46,566 nt of DNA from Actinomycetes bacterium (GTDB lineage Bacteria > Actinomycetota > Acidimicrobiia > Acidimicrobiales > Ilumatobacteraceae): contig JANYDH010000064.1 in assembly GCA_025359865.1 (NCBI GenBank), positions 1 to 46,566 on the forward strand, given 5' to 3'. The notes beneath the pieces are model-generated. The model searched no databases and had not been told where the DNA came from. It saw only the letters and a list, made by a program, of their open reading frames with translations. Position numbers and translations under genes: made by a program. How positions within the stretch are numbered: the stretch's first letter is position 1; each line of letters begins with the position of its first letter. This document shows positions 1 to 8,040 of the stretch, piece after piece.

Positions 1-71
1 TCATGCAACGAACATTCACGCTGCAGCGCGACCGCACCGCCGGGGCCGGGACCGGGACCGGGTACCGCCAA

Positions 72-123
72 CCCCACCCACATTTTGCGACAACCTGCCA
101 ATAACAGCCAAACGCCAAACGTC
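72..123 (+). repeat. Dispersed intergenic repeat, copy A
   Basis: This 52-bp stretch matches 26869-26920 at 42 of 52 positions by eye, including a shared CCCCACCC start, TTTGCGACA and the AACGCCAAA core near the end. The AACGCCAAA core also forms the right arm of palindromes at 14238-14285 and 26471-26510. It lies just upstream of a broken SMP-30-like gene. The rest of 1-211 shows no convincing gene, apart from a short GGGACC direct repeat at about 50-62. Confidence 0.6.
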
Positions 124-211
124 ACGAGATTCTGCCTGCAATCCATCGGAGAGAGTCTTTTGGAACCCAGTCGACCCCGACGTTCAGCCAACTTCTGCGC
201 GGCAGCACTAG

Positions 212-676
212 GACGGTCGCCACGAGACGGTCGCCGAGATCGAGTGTGGCCCCAATGGAATCGGACTGTCGCCGGACGGGTCCCGGTTGTACTGGGCCGA
301 GACGCACACCGGTCGAGTGTTCCAACGCTGGATTTCCGAGCCCGGTGTCTTGGTGCAAGCCTCGCCCGGCGACCGAAGTGTGTGTTTGGCTGGCGTTGCC
401 GGGCATCAACTGCTCGACTCGCTCGCCGTCGACGGCGACGCCGACGGCGACGGCAACGTGTGCGTGGCCACGCTCATCAACGGCGGTATCACGGTGGTGT
501 CGCCCGCCGGTGAAACGAGCCACATCGAGATGGGCGACCTGCTCACCACCAACATCTGCTTCGGCGACACCGATGGCAGTGGCCACTATCGCGATGCCTA
601 CATCACGGCTTCGGGCACTGGACGGCTGTTGCACATGCGCTGGCCGAACAACGGGCTGCGGCTGAACTACCAGTAA
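212..676 (+). pseudogene. C-terminal fragment of SMP-30/gluconolactonase-like protein
   Basis: The frame is open from just after an in-frame TAG at 209-211 to the TAA at 674-676. It encodes about 154 residues that look like the second half of an SMP-30/gluconolactonase/LRE-like beta-propeller: GPNGIGLSPDGSRLYWAET is the family's typical blade motif, followed by VVSPAGE and YITASGTGRLLHM. Family members are usually near 290 residues, so the N-terminal half is missing. No ATG or GTG with a ribosome site starts the frame; the earliest plausible start is a TTG at 287 inside the conserved motif. The other two frames upstream do not supply the missing half. I read it as a decayed remnant; a short expressed protein is less likely. 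Confidence 0.6.
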
Positions 677-697
677 CGCCCGGTGGGGCACGCTCGG

Positions 698-703
698 TAG
701 CCT
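698..703 (+). promoter_or_regulatory. -10 box TAGCCT of rimO (leaderless)
   Basis: TAGCCT ends 7 nt before the ATG at 711, which would place transcription start on or next to the start codon. There is no Shine-Dalgarno sequence before this ATG. Confidence 0.5.
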
Positions 704-710
704 GTACGAC

Positions 711-2006
711 ATGGGGCAGCATTTCTACGTCGAAACCTTGGGCTGCCCCAAGAACCAAGTCGACAGCGACAAAATCATTGGGACGTTGATCGCTGACGGA
801 ATGACCGCGACCGGCGATGCTTCGCTTGCCGATCTGGTCGTTGTCAACACCTGCGCGTTCATCGACGAGGCCCGTAAGGAGTCGATCGACACCATTCTGG
901 CGCTCGACGAGCGGCGCAAGGCCGGCGCCCGCCTGGTGGTCACGGGATGCATGGCCGAGCGCTACGGCGCCGAACTCAGCGAGGCATTACCCGAAGTCGA
1001 TCAGGTCGCAGGGTTTGGTGTACCCGTCAACCTCGGTGTGACGGTCGCGGGCCGGAAGTCCATTCCGGTCAGCGCCGTTCAGGTTCCAACACTCGATCTG
1101 TTGAACCTGCCACGGCCGCGCTCCACCAGCCCGTGGGCCTACGTCAAGATTGCCGAGGGGTGCGACCGTTCTTGCGGGTTCTGTGCCATCCCATCATTCC
1201 GCGGGCCGCAGCGCAGCCGCGATGTGGCGTCGATTCTTCGTGAGGTCGATGAGTTGCAGGTCCGCGAGATCGTGTTGGTAGCCCAAGACCTGGCCAGCTA
1301 CGGCAAGGATCGCCCCGATGAGCTCGGTGCGGGATCGATCGTGCCGTTGGTTCGTTCGGTAGCGGCCGCAGTCGATTGGCTGCGACTGTTGTACCTCTAC
1401 CCGAGCGACCTCACCGATGAGCTGATCGATGCCATTTGCGACACGGGCGTGCCGTACTTCGATCTCTCGCTACAACATGTCAGCAAGCCTCTCTTGCGGC
1501 GAATGCGTCGGTGGGGCGACGGCGACCGCTTCCTGCGCCGCATCGTCGACATCCGTGACCGCGAGCCTCAGGCCGCGTTCCGCAGCAACTTCATCGTCGG
1601 TTACCCAGGCGAGACCGAAGCAGATCACGACCAACTCCTGCGGTTCGTCGAAGAGGCCGAACTCGACTGGTGTGGATTCTTTTCGTACTCGTCCGAGGAC
1701 GGCACGTACGCAGCCACGTTGGACGGTGCCGTCGATAAGCGGCTGATGAACGATCGCCTGGCCGAACTGCGCGAGATGCAAGACGACATCACAGCGCGGC
1801 GGCGCGACAGTTTGATCGGCGAGGTGATCACGGTGTTGGTCGACGAGCCGGGGGTTGGTCGCAGCCACCGTGAAGCCCCCGAGATTGACGGCGTGGTCGA
1901 AGTACCCGTCCATCTCCCCATCGGAGAGTTTGCGCAAGTGCAAGTGATCGACGCGATGGGTCCCGATCTTGTCGCGGCAGCAGTCGTTGCGCAGGTGGAT
2001 GCGTAG
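711..2006 (+). CDS. rimO: Ribosomal protein S12 methylthiotransferase RimO
   Basis: A radical-SAM enzyme that adds a methylthio group to the conserved aspartate of ribosomal protein S12. The N-terminal UPF0004 domain carries the three auxiliary-cluster cysteines C12 (LGCPKNQVDSD), C48 (NTCAFID) and C80 (TGCMAERY). The radical-SAM domain has the CxxxCxxC cluster C151, C155, C158 in EGCDRSCGFCAIPSFRGP. A TRAM-like C-terminal region follows (about 360-431). At 431 residues it is full length. LGCPKNQVDSD and FRGPQRSR favour RimO over the tRNA enzyme MiaB. The ATG at 711 follows a -10 box by 7 nt. The TAG stop is directly abutted by the pgsA ATG, so the two are probably co-transcribed and translationally coupled. 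Confidence 0.93.
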   Translation: MGQHFYVETLGCPKNQVDSDKIIGTLIADGMTATGDASLADLVVVNTCAFIDEARKESIDTILALDERRKAGARLVVTGCMAERYGAELSEALPEVDQVAGFGVPVNLGVTVAGRKSIPVSAVQVPTLDLLNLPRPRSTSPWAYVKIAEGCDRSCGFCAIPSFRGPQRSRDVASILREVDELQVREIVLVAQDLASYGKDRPDELGAGSIVPLVRSVAAAVDWLRLLYLYPSDLTDELIDAICDTGVPYFDLSLQHVSKPLLRRMRRWGDGDRFLRRIVDIRDREPQAAFRSNFIVGYPGETEADHDQLLRFVEEAELDWCGFFSYSSEDGTYAATLDGAVDKRLMNDRLAELREMQDDITARRRDSLIGEVITVLVDEPGVGRSHREAPEIDGVVEVPVHLPIGEFAQVQVIDAMGPDLVAAAVVAQVDA

Positions 2007-2594
2007 ATGCCGGTCGACTCATCCGCTATTGCCACATGGGCCAATTTGGTCACGGTGACGCGCGTGCTCGTTGCCCCGTTGGTGTTCTGGTTGATCCCCG
2101 ACGACAAGGGTGGCGCTTGGCTGGCGTTCGCGCTGTGGTTCATCCTGTGCGCCAGTGACGGGATCGACGGCTACCTGGCCCGCCGGCATGGCACGACCAC
2201 ACTCGGTGCGTTCCTCGATCCTCTGGCCGACAAGGTGCTGGTGCTCGGCGCGATGTTCACGCTCGTCACCCGCGATGTGTTCTGGATCCTTCCAGTGGTC
2301 ATCATCGCCGTTCGCGAGCTCGGCATCAGCCTGTACCGAACGTTCGTCGGTGCCAAGGGCATCAGCATGCCGGCCAGCAAGATCGCGAAATGGAAGACCG
2401 TGACGCAGCAGTTGTCGGTCGGTTTTGCCATTGCTCCCCTTACTGCCGTCGACGCCCAGTGGCTCTGGAACGGCCTGCTGTGGGTATCGGTTGCGCTGGC
2501 GCTCATCAGCGGTGGGCAGTACCTCTGGCGGGCACACGCGGCCAGTCGGGCAGCCGAACTCACCAGGTCCGCTCCCTCTCGTTCCGTTCCATGA
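2007..2594 (+). CDS. pgsA: CDP-diacylglycerol--glycerol-3-phosphate phosphatidyltransferase
   Basis: A membrane CDP-alcohol phosphatidyltransferase that makes phosphatidylglycerol phosphate, the first committed step to phosphatidylglycerol and cardiolipin. The signature DGxxAR-x8-GxxxDxxxD is complete in DGYLARRHG and GAFLDPLADK (about residues 54-75). Several hydrophobic segments flank it (about 27-47, 85-105, 145-170). The length of 195 residues is usual. It begins at the base after the rimO stop. The rimO-pgsA-cinA order is common in Actinobacteria, which supports PgsA over other family members such as a phosphatidylinositol phosphate synthase. The last codons lie in an imperfect 15-bp tandem repeat, so the extreme C-terminus may vary between strains. 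Confidence 0.88.
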   Translation: MPVDSSAIATWANLVTVTRVLVAPLVFWLIPDDKGGAWLAFALWFILCASDGIDGYLARRHGTTTLGAFLDPLADKVLVLGAMFTLVTRDVFWILPVVIIAVRELGISLYRTFVGAKGISMPASKIAKWKTVTQQLSVGFAIAPLTAVDAQWLWNGLLWVSVALALISGGQYLWRAHAASRAAELTRSAPSRSVP

Positions 2595-2620
2595 CCGGTT
2601 GTTCCATGACCCGTTGTTCC
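2586..2620. repeat. Imperfect 15-bp tandem repeat at the pgsA-cinA junction
   Basis: GTTCCATGACCGGTT is followed directly by GTTCCATGACCCGTT and a partial third unit GTTCC. It spans the pgsA stop codon and the gap before cinA. It looks like replication slippage; no function is evident. Confidence 0.7.
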
Positions 2621-2645
2621 GGCATCGATGACGCAGGCGGTACCT

Positions 2646-3902
2646 ATGCGCTGTGATGTTCTGGCGATCGGCACCGAGCTCTTACTCGGGCAGATCATCG
2701 ATACGAACTCCTCGTGGATCGGCGAGCAGTTGGCTGCCAACGGTCTCGATTCGCTCTTGCAGGTCAAAGTTGGTGACAATCTCGAACGGATCGAGGCCGT
2801 ACTGCGGCGCATGCTTATCGACGCAGACGCCGTCATCATCTGCGGCGGCCTCGGACCAACGCACGACGACCTCACCCGCGAGGCGGTCGCTGCGGTGATG
2901 GGCGCAACACTTGTTCCGAACGACGAGGTGGCCATCGTCATCACGCAACTGTTTGCGGCCCGCGACCGATACATGGCACCGAACAATCTGCGCCAAGCAT
3001 TGGTGCCCGACGGTGCTTCGATCATCGCGCAGACCCGTGGTACTGCTCCCGGTCTGATCTGCCCGGTTGTGGTGGATGGTGTCGACAAGGTGGTGTACGC
3101 GGTACCTGGGGTTCCGCACGAGATGAAAGAGATGCTCGAACGCGCGGTGTTGCCGCACCTTCGCGAGCGCAGTGGCCAGGCGGCGGTCATCGTCAGTCGC
3201 ACGTTACGCACCTGGGGTGAGAGCGAAAGCGGGCTCAATGAGCGGCTCGATCCGGTGATCGACCAACTCGAATCCGTCGGGAACCCGACGCTCGCGTTTC
3301 TGGCAAGCGGTTGGGAGGGCATGAAGGTGCGCCTCACCGCAAAGGCCGAATCCGAGGAGGCTGCCGCCGCATTGCTGCAGCCGTTCGAACTGCAGATCCG
3401 TGCGATCGTTGGCGGGCAGGTGTTCGGTGTCGACGATGACACGATGGAGTCGGTAGTACTCGACCTGTTACGAGGGCGCGGCTGGTCGTTGGCGTTGGCC
3501 GAGTCCGTCACCGGTGGCCTGGTCGCCGGCCGCATCACCGCGGTGCCGGGTGCGAGCGAGGTGTTCCGAGGTGGGGTGGTCAGCTATGCGAGCGACGTGA
3601 AGTTCAGGCTGCTTGGTGTCCCCGAGGGGCCCGTCGTCAGCGAACCGGCAGCAGCGGCCATGGCCGAAGGGGTGCGGCGCCTACTCGGCAGCGACGTTGC
3701 GCTGGCGCTCACCGGTGTTGCGGGGCCGACCGAACAAGACGGCATGCCGGTCGGCACGCTGTGCGTGGGGCTGGCGCTGCCGGATACGACGCTCACGCGT
3801 ACCTTCCGCCTGCCGGGCCAGCGCGATCAGATGCGCCAGATGAGCGTCATCACTGCGCTCGATCTGCTGCGCCGTGAACTACAGGCTCTACCCGCTTCGT
3901 GA
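2646..3902 (+). CDS. cinA: CinA family protein (MoCF domain plus nicotinamide-nucleotide amidase domain)
   Basis: A two-domain CinA protein. The N-terminal molybdopterin-binding-like (COG1058) domain covers about residues 1-170 with AIGTELLLGQIIDTNSSW and GGLGPTHDDLTRE. The C-terminal CinA/PncC domain covers about 255-415 with ESVTGGLVAGRIT, GGVVSYASDVK and TGVAGPT. In other bacteria the C-terminal domain deamidates nicotinamide mononucleotide in pyridine-nucleotide salvage, while the N-terminal domain has been linked to ADP-ribose hydrolysis. I chose the ATG at 2646, which begins MRCDVLAIGTELLLGQ like family members; an in-frame ATG at 2628 would add six residues, and neither has a strong ribosome site. 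It follows rimO and pgsA in probable operon order. Confidence 0.88.
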   Translation: MRCDVLAIGTELLLGQIIDTNSSWIGEQLAANGLDSLLQVKVGDNLERIEAVLRRMLIDADAVIICGGLGPTHDDLTREAVAAVMGATLVPNDEVAIVITQLFAARDRYMAPNNLRQALVPDGASIIAQTRGTAPGLICPVVVDGVDKVVYAVPGVPHEMKEMLERAVLPHLRERSGQAAVIVSRTLRTWGESESGLNERLDPVIDQLESVGNPTLAFLASGWEGMKVRLTAKAESEEAAAALLQPFELQIRAIVGGQVFGVDDDTMESVVLDLLRGRGWSLALAESVTGGLVAGRITAVPGASEVFRGGVVSYASDVKFRLLGVPEGPVVSEPAAAAMAEGVRRLLGSDVALALTGVAGPTEQDGMPVGTLCVGLALPDTTLTRTFRLPGQRDQMRQMSVITALDLLRRELQALPAS

Positions 3903-3957
3903 TCTCGTAGACTGCGTTGATCGGCTACACCTGGTGCGCGTCGCATCATCAGTGCCG

Positions 3958-4030
3958 GCCTCTGTAGCTCAATGGATAGAGCAGCCGGTTTCTACCCGGT
4001 CGGTTGGGGGTTCGAGTCCCTCCGGAGGCG
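3958..4030 (+). tRNA. tRNA-Arg (anticodon TCT)
   Basis: A complete cloverleaf folds by hand. The acceptor stem is GCCTCTG with CGGAGGC (one G-T wobble), the D stem GCTC/GAGC, and the anticodon stem GCCGG/CCGGT with loop TTTCTAC, so the anticodon is TCT (reads AGA). The T arm is GGGGG-TTCGAGT-CCCTC. The discriminator base is G at 4030 and CCA is not encoded. The 73-nt length is standard. It serves a codon that is rare in this GC-rich genome. Confidence 0.95.
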
Positions 4031-4151
4031 CTCTAGATGGTACGCAACGTGAGGGATTCCGGGGTCCGCGGCCTACCCTGTATCAGTTCGTTCGTGCCAT
4101 CCGCTTCGTGCCGTCCCGGCCGTGCTGTGCGTCCACATTGTGAGGTTCTGC

Positions 4152-4700
4152 GTGAAGTTCAAGAAGGGCGAAACCGTCATCTATCCCCAGCACGGCGCTT
4201 GCATCGTCGTCGCTACGAAGAAGATGGAGGCGTTCGGTCAGACGCAGGAGTATCTGATCCTCGAGACCGTCATCAATCAGATGAGGCTTTCGGTGCCCAC
4301 GTCCAAGATCGGTGAAGTCGGCGTGCGCCCCCCGGTGTCCAGCGACGAACTCGAAGACCTTGTGTCTGTACTCTCCAAGGCCGACCCGCGGGTGCCGAGC
4401 AACTGGAGTCGGCGGTTCAAGAACCACCAGGAAAAGCTGAAGAGCGGCGACGTTTACCAGGTAGCCGAAGTAGTTCGTAACCTGGCGGCCCGTAACCGCG
4501 ATGCGTCGTTGTCGGCTGCCGAGCGCACCATGTACGACCGGGCACGGATCAACCTCATCAGCGAAATCGCTCCTGCGTTGAAGGTCAGCGCCGAAGAGGC
4601 CGAGAAGTACCTCGATGAAGCGCTGGCCAAGGGTGTGCTCAAGCCTGCCAAGGAGACCGCTACCAAGAAGGCCTCCCCCGGGGTCATTCAGGCCGTCTAG
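4152..4700 (+). CDS. carD: CarD-family transcriptional regulator
   Basis: CarD binds the RNA polymerase beta subunit and stabilises open promoter complexes, especially at rRNA promoters. The N-terminal Tudor-like RNAP-interaction domain is clear (KFKKGETVIYPQHGACIVV, residues 2-20), and the helical C-terminal DNA-binding region includes NWSRRFKNHQEKLKSGD, NLAARNRD and SEIAPALKVS. About 182 residues is slightly longer than mycobacterial CarD (about 162), the excess being a Lys/Ala-rich tail. The GTG at 4152 is chosen because GAGG (4142-4145) sits 6 nt upstream and the family motif begins at once; longer frames from 4122 would lack family similarity. A possible -10 box TACCCT is at 4074-4079. 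The stop codon overlaps the -10 box of the next gene. Confidence 0.92.
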   Translation: MKFKKGETVIYPQHGACIVVATKKMEAFGQTQEYLILETVINQMRLSVPTSKIGEVGVRPPVSSDELEDLVSVLSKADPRVPSNWSRRFKNHQEKLKSGDVYQVAEVVRNLAARNRDASLSAAERTMYDRARINLISEIAPALKVSAEEAEKYLDEALAKGVLKPAKETATKKASPGVIQAV

Positions 4701-4703
4701 AGT
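4698..4703 (+). promoter_or_regulatory. -10 box TAGAGT of the glutamine-synthetase-like gene
   Basis: TAGAGT ends 8 nt before the ATG at 4712. Its first three bases are the carD stop codon. No Shine-Dalgarno sequence is present. Confidence 0.4.
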
Positions 4704-4711
4704 CTCGGACT

Positions 4712-6091
4712 ATGTCTGCCCGAGCCCACGTCACCAGAGAAGACCTCGAAGCCAAGATCCGCTCCGGCGAGATCGACACGGTGGTGATGGCATTCCCGGA
4801 TCTGCAGGGTCGACTCGTCGGCAAGCGCACCACCGGCCGGTTCTTTCTCGACAACGTCGCCGATGCCGGAACCGAGAACTGCGATTACCTCATCGCCTGC
4901 GACATGGACAACAATCCGGTGCCCGGTTACCGGTTCACCAGTTACGAGCAGGGCTACGGCGACATGTTGGCCCGCGCGGATTGGGACACGGTCCGCATCA
5001 TCCCGTGGGTCGACCGTACGGCGATGATCATGTGCGACCTGTTCGATGTCGATTCCGGCGAACTGATCGAGGTGGCGCCGCGTACCATCTTGCGCCGCCA
5101 GGCCGAGGCGGCCGAGGCCGCAGGCTTTTTGCCGATGGTGGCCAGCGAGATCGAGTTCTACCTGTTCAACGACACCTACGACGAAGCCCATGCAAAGGGT
5201 TACCGCGACCTGCGTCCCCATAGCCCTTGGCTGGAGGACTACCACGTTCTGCAGACCACCAAGGACGAGTACATTCTCGGCCAGATCCGCCGCGGTCTCG
5301 AAGCAGCCGGGGTGCCGGTGGAGTTCAGCAAGGGCGAGGCCGGTCGCGGCCAGCACGAGATCAACCTCGACTACACCACGGCTGTCGAAATGGCCGACCG
5401 CAACAGCGTGTACAAGAACGCAGCCAAGGAGATCGCCCATTTCAATGGCCGCTCGGTGAGCTTCATGGCCAAGTACGACTTCGCCGATACCGGGTCGTCG
5501 TGTCACATCCACAGCAGCCTGTGGTCGCTCGATGGGGCTGTGGCGCTGTTTCAGGGCGGACACGACGATCCGCATCACATGAGTCCGCTGTTCCAGCACT
5601 ACCTTGCAGGCCTCATTGCCACCGCGCGGGAGTTCAGCTTGTTGTGGGCGCCGACCATCAACAGCTACAAGCGATTTCAGCTCGGATCGTGGGCACCCAC
5701 TGGCATCGGCTGGGGTGTCGACAACCGCACCCTCGGCTACCGACTTGTCGGCCATGGCAAGGGCACCCGTGTCGAATGCCGCATCCCGGGTAGCGATGCC
5801 AACAGCTACTTTGCGTTCGCAGGCACCCTCGCCGGCGGTTTGTACGGCATCCGTCACGAACTTCCGCTCGGCGCTCCGTTCGAGGGCAACGGCTACGAGG
5901 CACCAGAAATCGACCGCATCCCGTGGAATCTGCCCGACGCGATCGCGCTGTGGGAGTCGTCGAGCATTGCGCGCGAGTGCTTCGGCGACGACGTCCATCA
6001 CCACATCCTCACCATGGCCAAAGCCGAATGGCAGGCGTTCAACCAAACGGTCACCGATTGGGAGATGCGTCGCTACTGGGAACGCATCTAG
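4712..6091 (+). CDS. Glutamine synthetase family ligase (gamma-glutamyl-amine synthetase-like)
   Basis: An ATP-dependent glutamate-amine ligase of the GS-I fold, 459 residues. Visible catalytic blocks are the N-terminal beta-grasp (DLQGRLVGKRTTG), the metal-site glutamates of SEIEFYLF (about 150) and EAGRGQHEINLDY, the nucleotide and metal site HIHSSLW, and the substrate loop NSYKRFQLGSWAPTGIGWG. Where adenylylated GS has the NLYDLP tyrosine motif, this protein has IPWNLPDAIALWESS, as in polyamine or methylamide gamma-glutamylating relatives (PuuA/GlnA3/GMAS type). It is therefore more likely to glutamylate an amine than to be the main ammonia-assimilating enzyme; the amine cannot be deduced. 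It converges on the next gene with 6 bp between stops. Confidence 0.85.
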   Translation: MSARAHVTREDLEAKIRSGEIDTVVMAFPDLQGRLVGKRTTGRFFLDNVADAGTENCDYLIACDMDNNPVPGYRFTSYEQGYGDMLARADWDTVRIIPWVDRTAMIMCDLFDVDSGELIEVAPRTILRRQAEAAEAAGFLPMVASEIEFYLFNDTYDEAHAKGYRDLRPHSPWLEDYHVLQTTKDEYILGQIRRGLEAAGVPVEFSKGEAGRGQHEINLDYTTAVEMADRNSVYKNAAKEIAHFNGRSVSFMAKYDFADTGSSCHIHSSLWSLDGAVALFQGGHDDPHHMSPLFQHYLAGLIATAREFSLLWAPTINSYKRFQLGSWAPTGIGWGVDNRTLGYRLVGHGKGTRVECRIPGSDANSYFAFAGTLAGGLYGIRHELPLGAPFEGNGYEAPEIDRIPWNLPDAIALWESSSIARECFGDDVHHHILTMAKAEWQAFNQTVTDWEMRRYWERI

Positions 6092-6097
6092 CCGCCG

Positions 6098-7095
6098 TCA
6101 CGGTTGTAGTTGAAGGATCCGCCCGGTGAGATGTTCGCTGACCCACAGTGTGCCGTTCGACCTTGCGAGCACGGTGTGCGGACCCTGCAAACCATCGGCC
6201 ACAACGACAGGCTTTACGGATCCGTCGCCCTGCGTCCAACCGTTGATCGAGACACGAACCAGTTGGCCCGTCACGAACAGCGCGACGTACACGTCGGTAC
6301 CGACCACCGCCACCCCGGTCGGGGTCGCCGATGGGGGGAAGAGTGCGAGGGGGCGCACGACGCCCGCGCAGTCGTGATCGCCGGGACAGGTAGGCCAGCC
6401 GAGATCGGCCGACGCGCCCTCCAACGACACCACGTCGAGTTCGTCGACTGGAGGGTTGGTGATGTTGTCGCCGATGTCTCCGGTAACGATGCGCCCGTCC
6501 GGCAACACGGCGTGGGCTAGGCGTTCTTCACCGCTGTTGCCACGGGCGTCGAGAGCCGAGTGGCCGGATCAAATGCCCACAGTGTTCCGCTTCCGTCGAC
6601 GACCTTGCCGTCGACCAGACCACCGGTGGTCTCGTAGAGGAATCGCCCATCGTCTAGAGCGGTCAGCGTGCCTTCGCTGCGTCCATTGTTGGGCAGGTCG
6701 TCGAGTACCACCTCGACCGGTCCGGCTGCGGCATCTCCGCCCGGCCATTCGGCGCGCACCAGACCGCGACGAACCATGACCCACAGTGCTCCGTTCTGCC
6801 ACAGCACGCCCGTCGGCTTGTCGAGTCCGGTGAGCAGCACTCGGCGCTGGCCCGAGTCGACATCGAGTGCGAGAACCTGACCCGTAGCGGCCGCCTCTTC
6901 GCCGGCAAGTTGGGCGACGAGCACGACGCCATCGGTGATCTGGGTTGGGCCGATGAAGCCATCGGCTATCACGGTCCGGCCTCCGGCTGTAGTCGTAGTC
7001 GCTCTGGCTGTAGTCGTAGACGTAGCGGTCCCGGTGCCGGTGGTGCAACTGGAAGCGATCAGCAGTGCAGCAATGATCAGCGACCGGCGGAGCAT
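6098..7095 (-). pseudogene. Frameshifted NHL/sorbosone-dehydrogenase-like beta-propeller lipoprotein
   Basis: Two reverse-strand frames read as one exported beta-propeller protein of about 330 residues. The first part (7095 down to 6517) starts MLRRSLIIAALLIASSC, a lipoprotein signal with lipobox cysteine C17, then a Thr/Ala-rich linker and propeller blades (GPTQITDGVVLV, GLDKPTGVLWQNGALWV). It ends abruptly ...ATAVKNA-stop. The second part (6508 down to 6098) continues the fold: AHAVLPDGRIVTGDIGDN, PTGVAVVGTDVYVAL and GRILQLQP. Reading the second frame back across the break gives NSGEERLAHAVLPDGR, so a single-base indel at about 6520-6545 would restore one gene. It is either a real pseudogene or an assembly error. 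Related proteins are periplasmic sugar-dehydrogenase-like or scaffolding propellers. Confidence 0.65.
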
Positions 7096-7128
7096 CGCGC
7101 ATTGCAGCGCTCGCTCAGGTATTGCGGC

Positions 7129-7194
7129 CCAGGCGCAGCGTTTGGTAGGTCGAGCCCCCTGGAGGGGGCCGCACCTACCAAACGCTGCGCCTGG
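7129..7194. repeat. Large perfect inverted repeat with nested stem
   Basis: Two perfect 22-bp arms (7129-7150 and 7173-7194; the right one begins ACCTACCAAACGCTGCGCC) enclose a 22-nt centre. The centre holds its own 7-bp stem, GCCCCCT/AGGGGGC. It lies between the divergent starts of the propeller lipoprotein and an SDR gene, so it is not placed as an ordinary terminator. It may be an extruding cruciform, a REP-like element or a regulatory RNA structure. Confidence 0.9.
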
Positions 7195-7241
7195 CGGGCA
7201 GTTGGCGCAAAGTCCAACGTGGTTCAGTCTGTCTGGTCAGC

Positions 7242-7247
7242 TACCGT
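7242..7247 (+). promoter_or_regulatory. -10 box TACCGT of the SDR gene (leaderless)
   Basis: TACCGT ends 7 nt before the ATG at 7255. No ribosome-binding site is seen. Confidence 0.5.
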
Positions 7248-7254
7248 CTCGCTG

Positions 7255-8040
7255 ATGAGTCGTCTTACGGGCAAAGTTGCCCTCATCACTGGTGCATCAT
7301 CGGGTCTTGGTCGCGTTGGCGCCGAGCGGTTCGCGGCGGAAGGCGCTCAGGTGGTCATCGCTGACATGGCTGATGGCGACGAGGTGGTTGAAGCGATCGC
7401 TGCCGCCGGTGGCGAAGCGACGTATGTGAGCTGTGATGTCACCGACGAGCAGTCCGTCGAGGCTGCGGTGCAGCACGCTGTCGAGACCTTCGGTGGCCTC
7501 CACGTGCTCTACAACAACGCAGGCGTGATGCTCGGCGACGACGACAATCCGGTCACCACCAGCGTCGCCACCTACCAAAAGACCATGGACATCAATGTGC
7601 TCGGTGTGCTGCTCGGCTGCAAGTACGCCATCCCCGAGATGTTGAAGAGCGCCGCTGCGTGCGGCGAGGCTGCTTCCATCGTCAACGTTGCCTCGTTCGT
7701 GGCGCACATGGGTGCGGCCACTCCGCAGGTCGCCTACACCGCCTCGAAGGGCGCGGTGCTCGCGATGACACGTGAGATCGCCACGATCTACGCCCGCCAG
7801 GGTCTGCGCGCCAACGCGTTGTGCCCTGGACCGATCATGACGCCGCTTCTCGCCAAGTTCCTCAGTGATGATGCCAAGCGCAACCGACGACTCGTTCACA
7901 TCCCGATGGGCCGATTCGGTGAGCCATCCGAGATTGCCAACGGAGCGCTGTTCCTCGCCAGCAACGAGTCGAGTTGGATGACCGGCCAGTCGCTGATCAT
8001 CGATGGCGGCATCACGGCTGCTTACGTCACGCCTGAATGA
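7255..8040 (+). CDS. SDR-family NAD(P)-dependent oxidoreductase
   Basis: A classical short-chain dehydrogenase of 261 residues. It has the Rossmann motif TGASSGLG (about residues 12-19), NNAG (about 88), the catalytic serine in VNVASFVAHMG, the catalytic YTASK, and the PGPIMTPL loop. It ends in the family's SLIIDGGITAAY. The ATG at 7255 begins the conserved SRLTGKVALITG motif and follows a -10 box by 7 nt; the longer upstream reading would run through a large hairpin and is rejected. Its stop overlaps the decarboxylase start by ATGA, so the two are translationally coupled and may act on the same metabolite. The substrate is unknown. Confidence 0.9.
   Translation: MSRLTGKVALITGASSGLGRVGAERFAAEGAQVVIADMADGDEVVEAIAAAGGEATYVSCDVTDEQSVEAAVQHAVETFGGLHVLYNNAGVMLGDDDNPVTTSVATYQKTMDINVLGVLLGCKYAIPEMLKSAAACGEAASIVNVASFVAHMGAATPQVAYTASKGAVLAMTREIATIYARQGLRANALCPGPIMTPLLAKFLSDDAKRNRRLVHIPMGRFGEPSEIANGALFLASNESSWMTGQSLIIDGGITAAYVTPE

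Noticed and set aside
85-513. Forward frame of 142 codons with a poly-Arg stretch over the SMP-30 remnant
   Set aside because: The Arg run comes from reading a GC-rich Asp/Gly/Asn-coding region in the wrong frame; the real coding signal is in the frame from 212.
2171-3538. Long reverse-strand open frame (455 codons) across pgsA and cinA
   Set aside because: It is the complement of two strongly conserved genes, is Ser/Arg/Thr-rich in the manner of antisense GC-rich frames, and has no family motif.
3874-4143. Forward frame of 89 codons after cinA
   Set aside because: It reads straight through tRNA-Arg and the carD upstream region.
4031-4151. Riboswitch or attenuator upstream of carD
   Set aside because: I could not find a conserved aptamer or a convincing stem pair, only a possible -10 box and the ribosome site.
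4697-6046. Reverse-strand frame of 449 codons opposite the glutamine-synthetase-like gene
   Set aside because: Antisense shadow: the forward frame holds all GS motifs and the reverse product resembles nothing.
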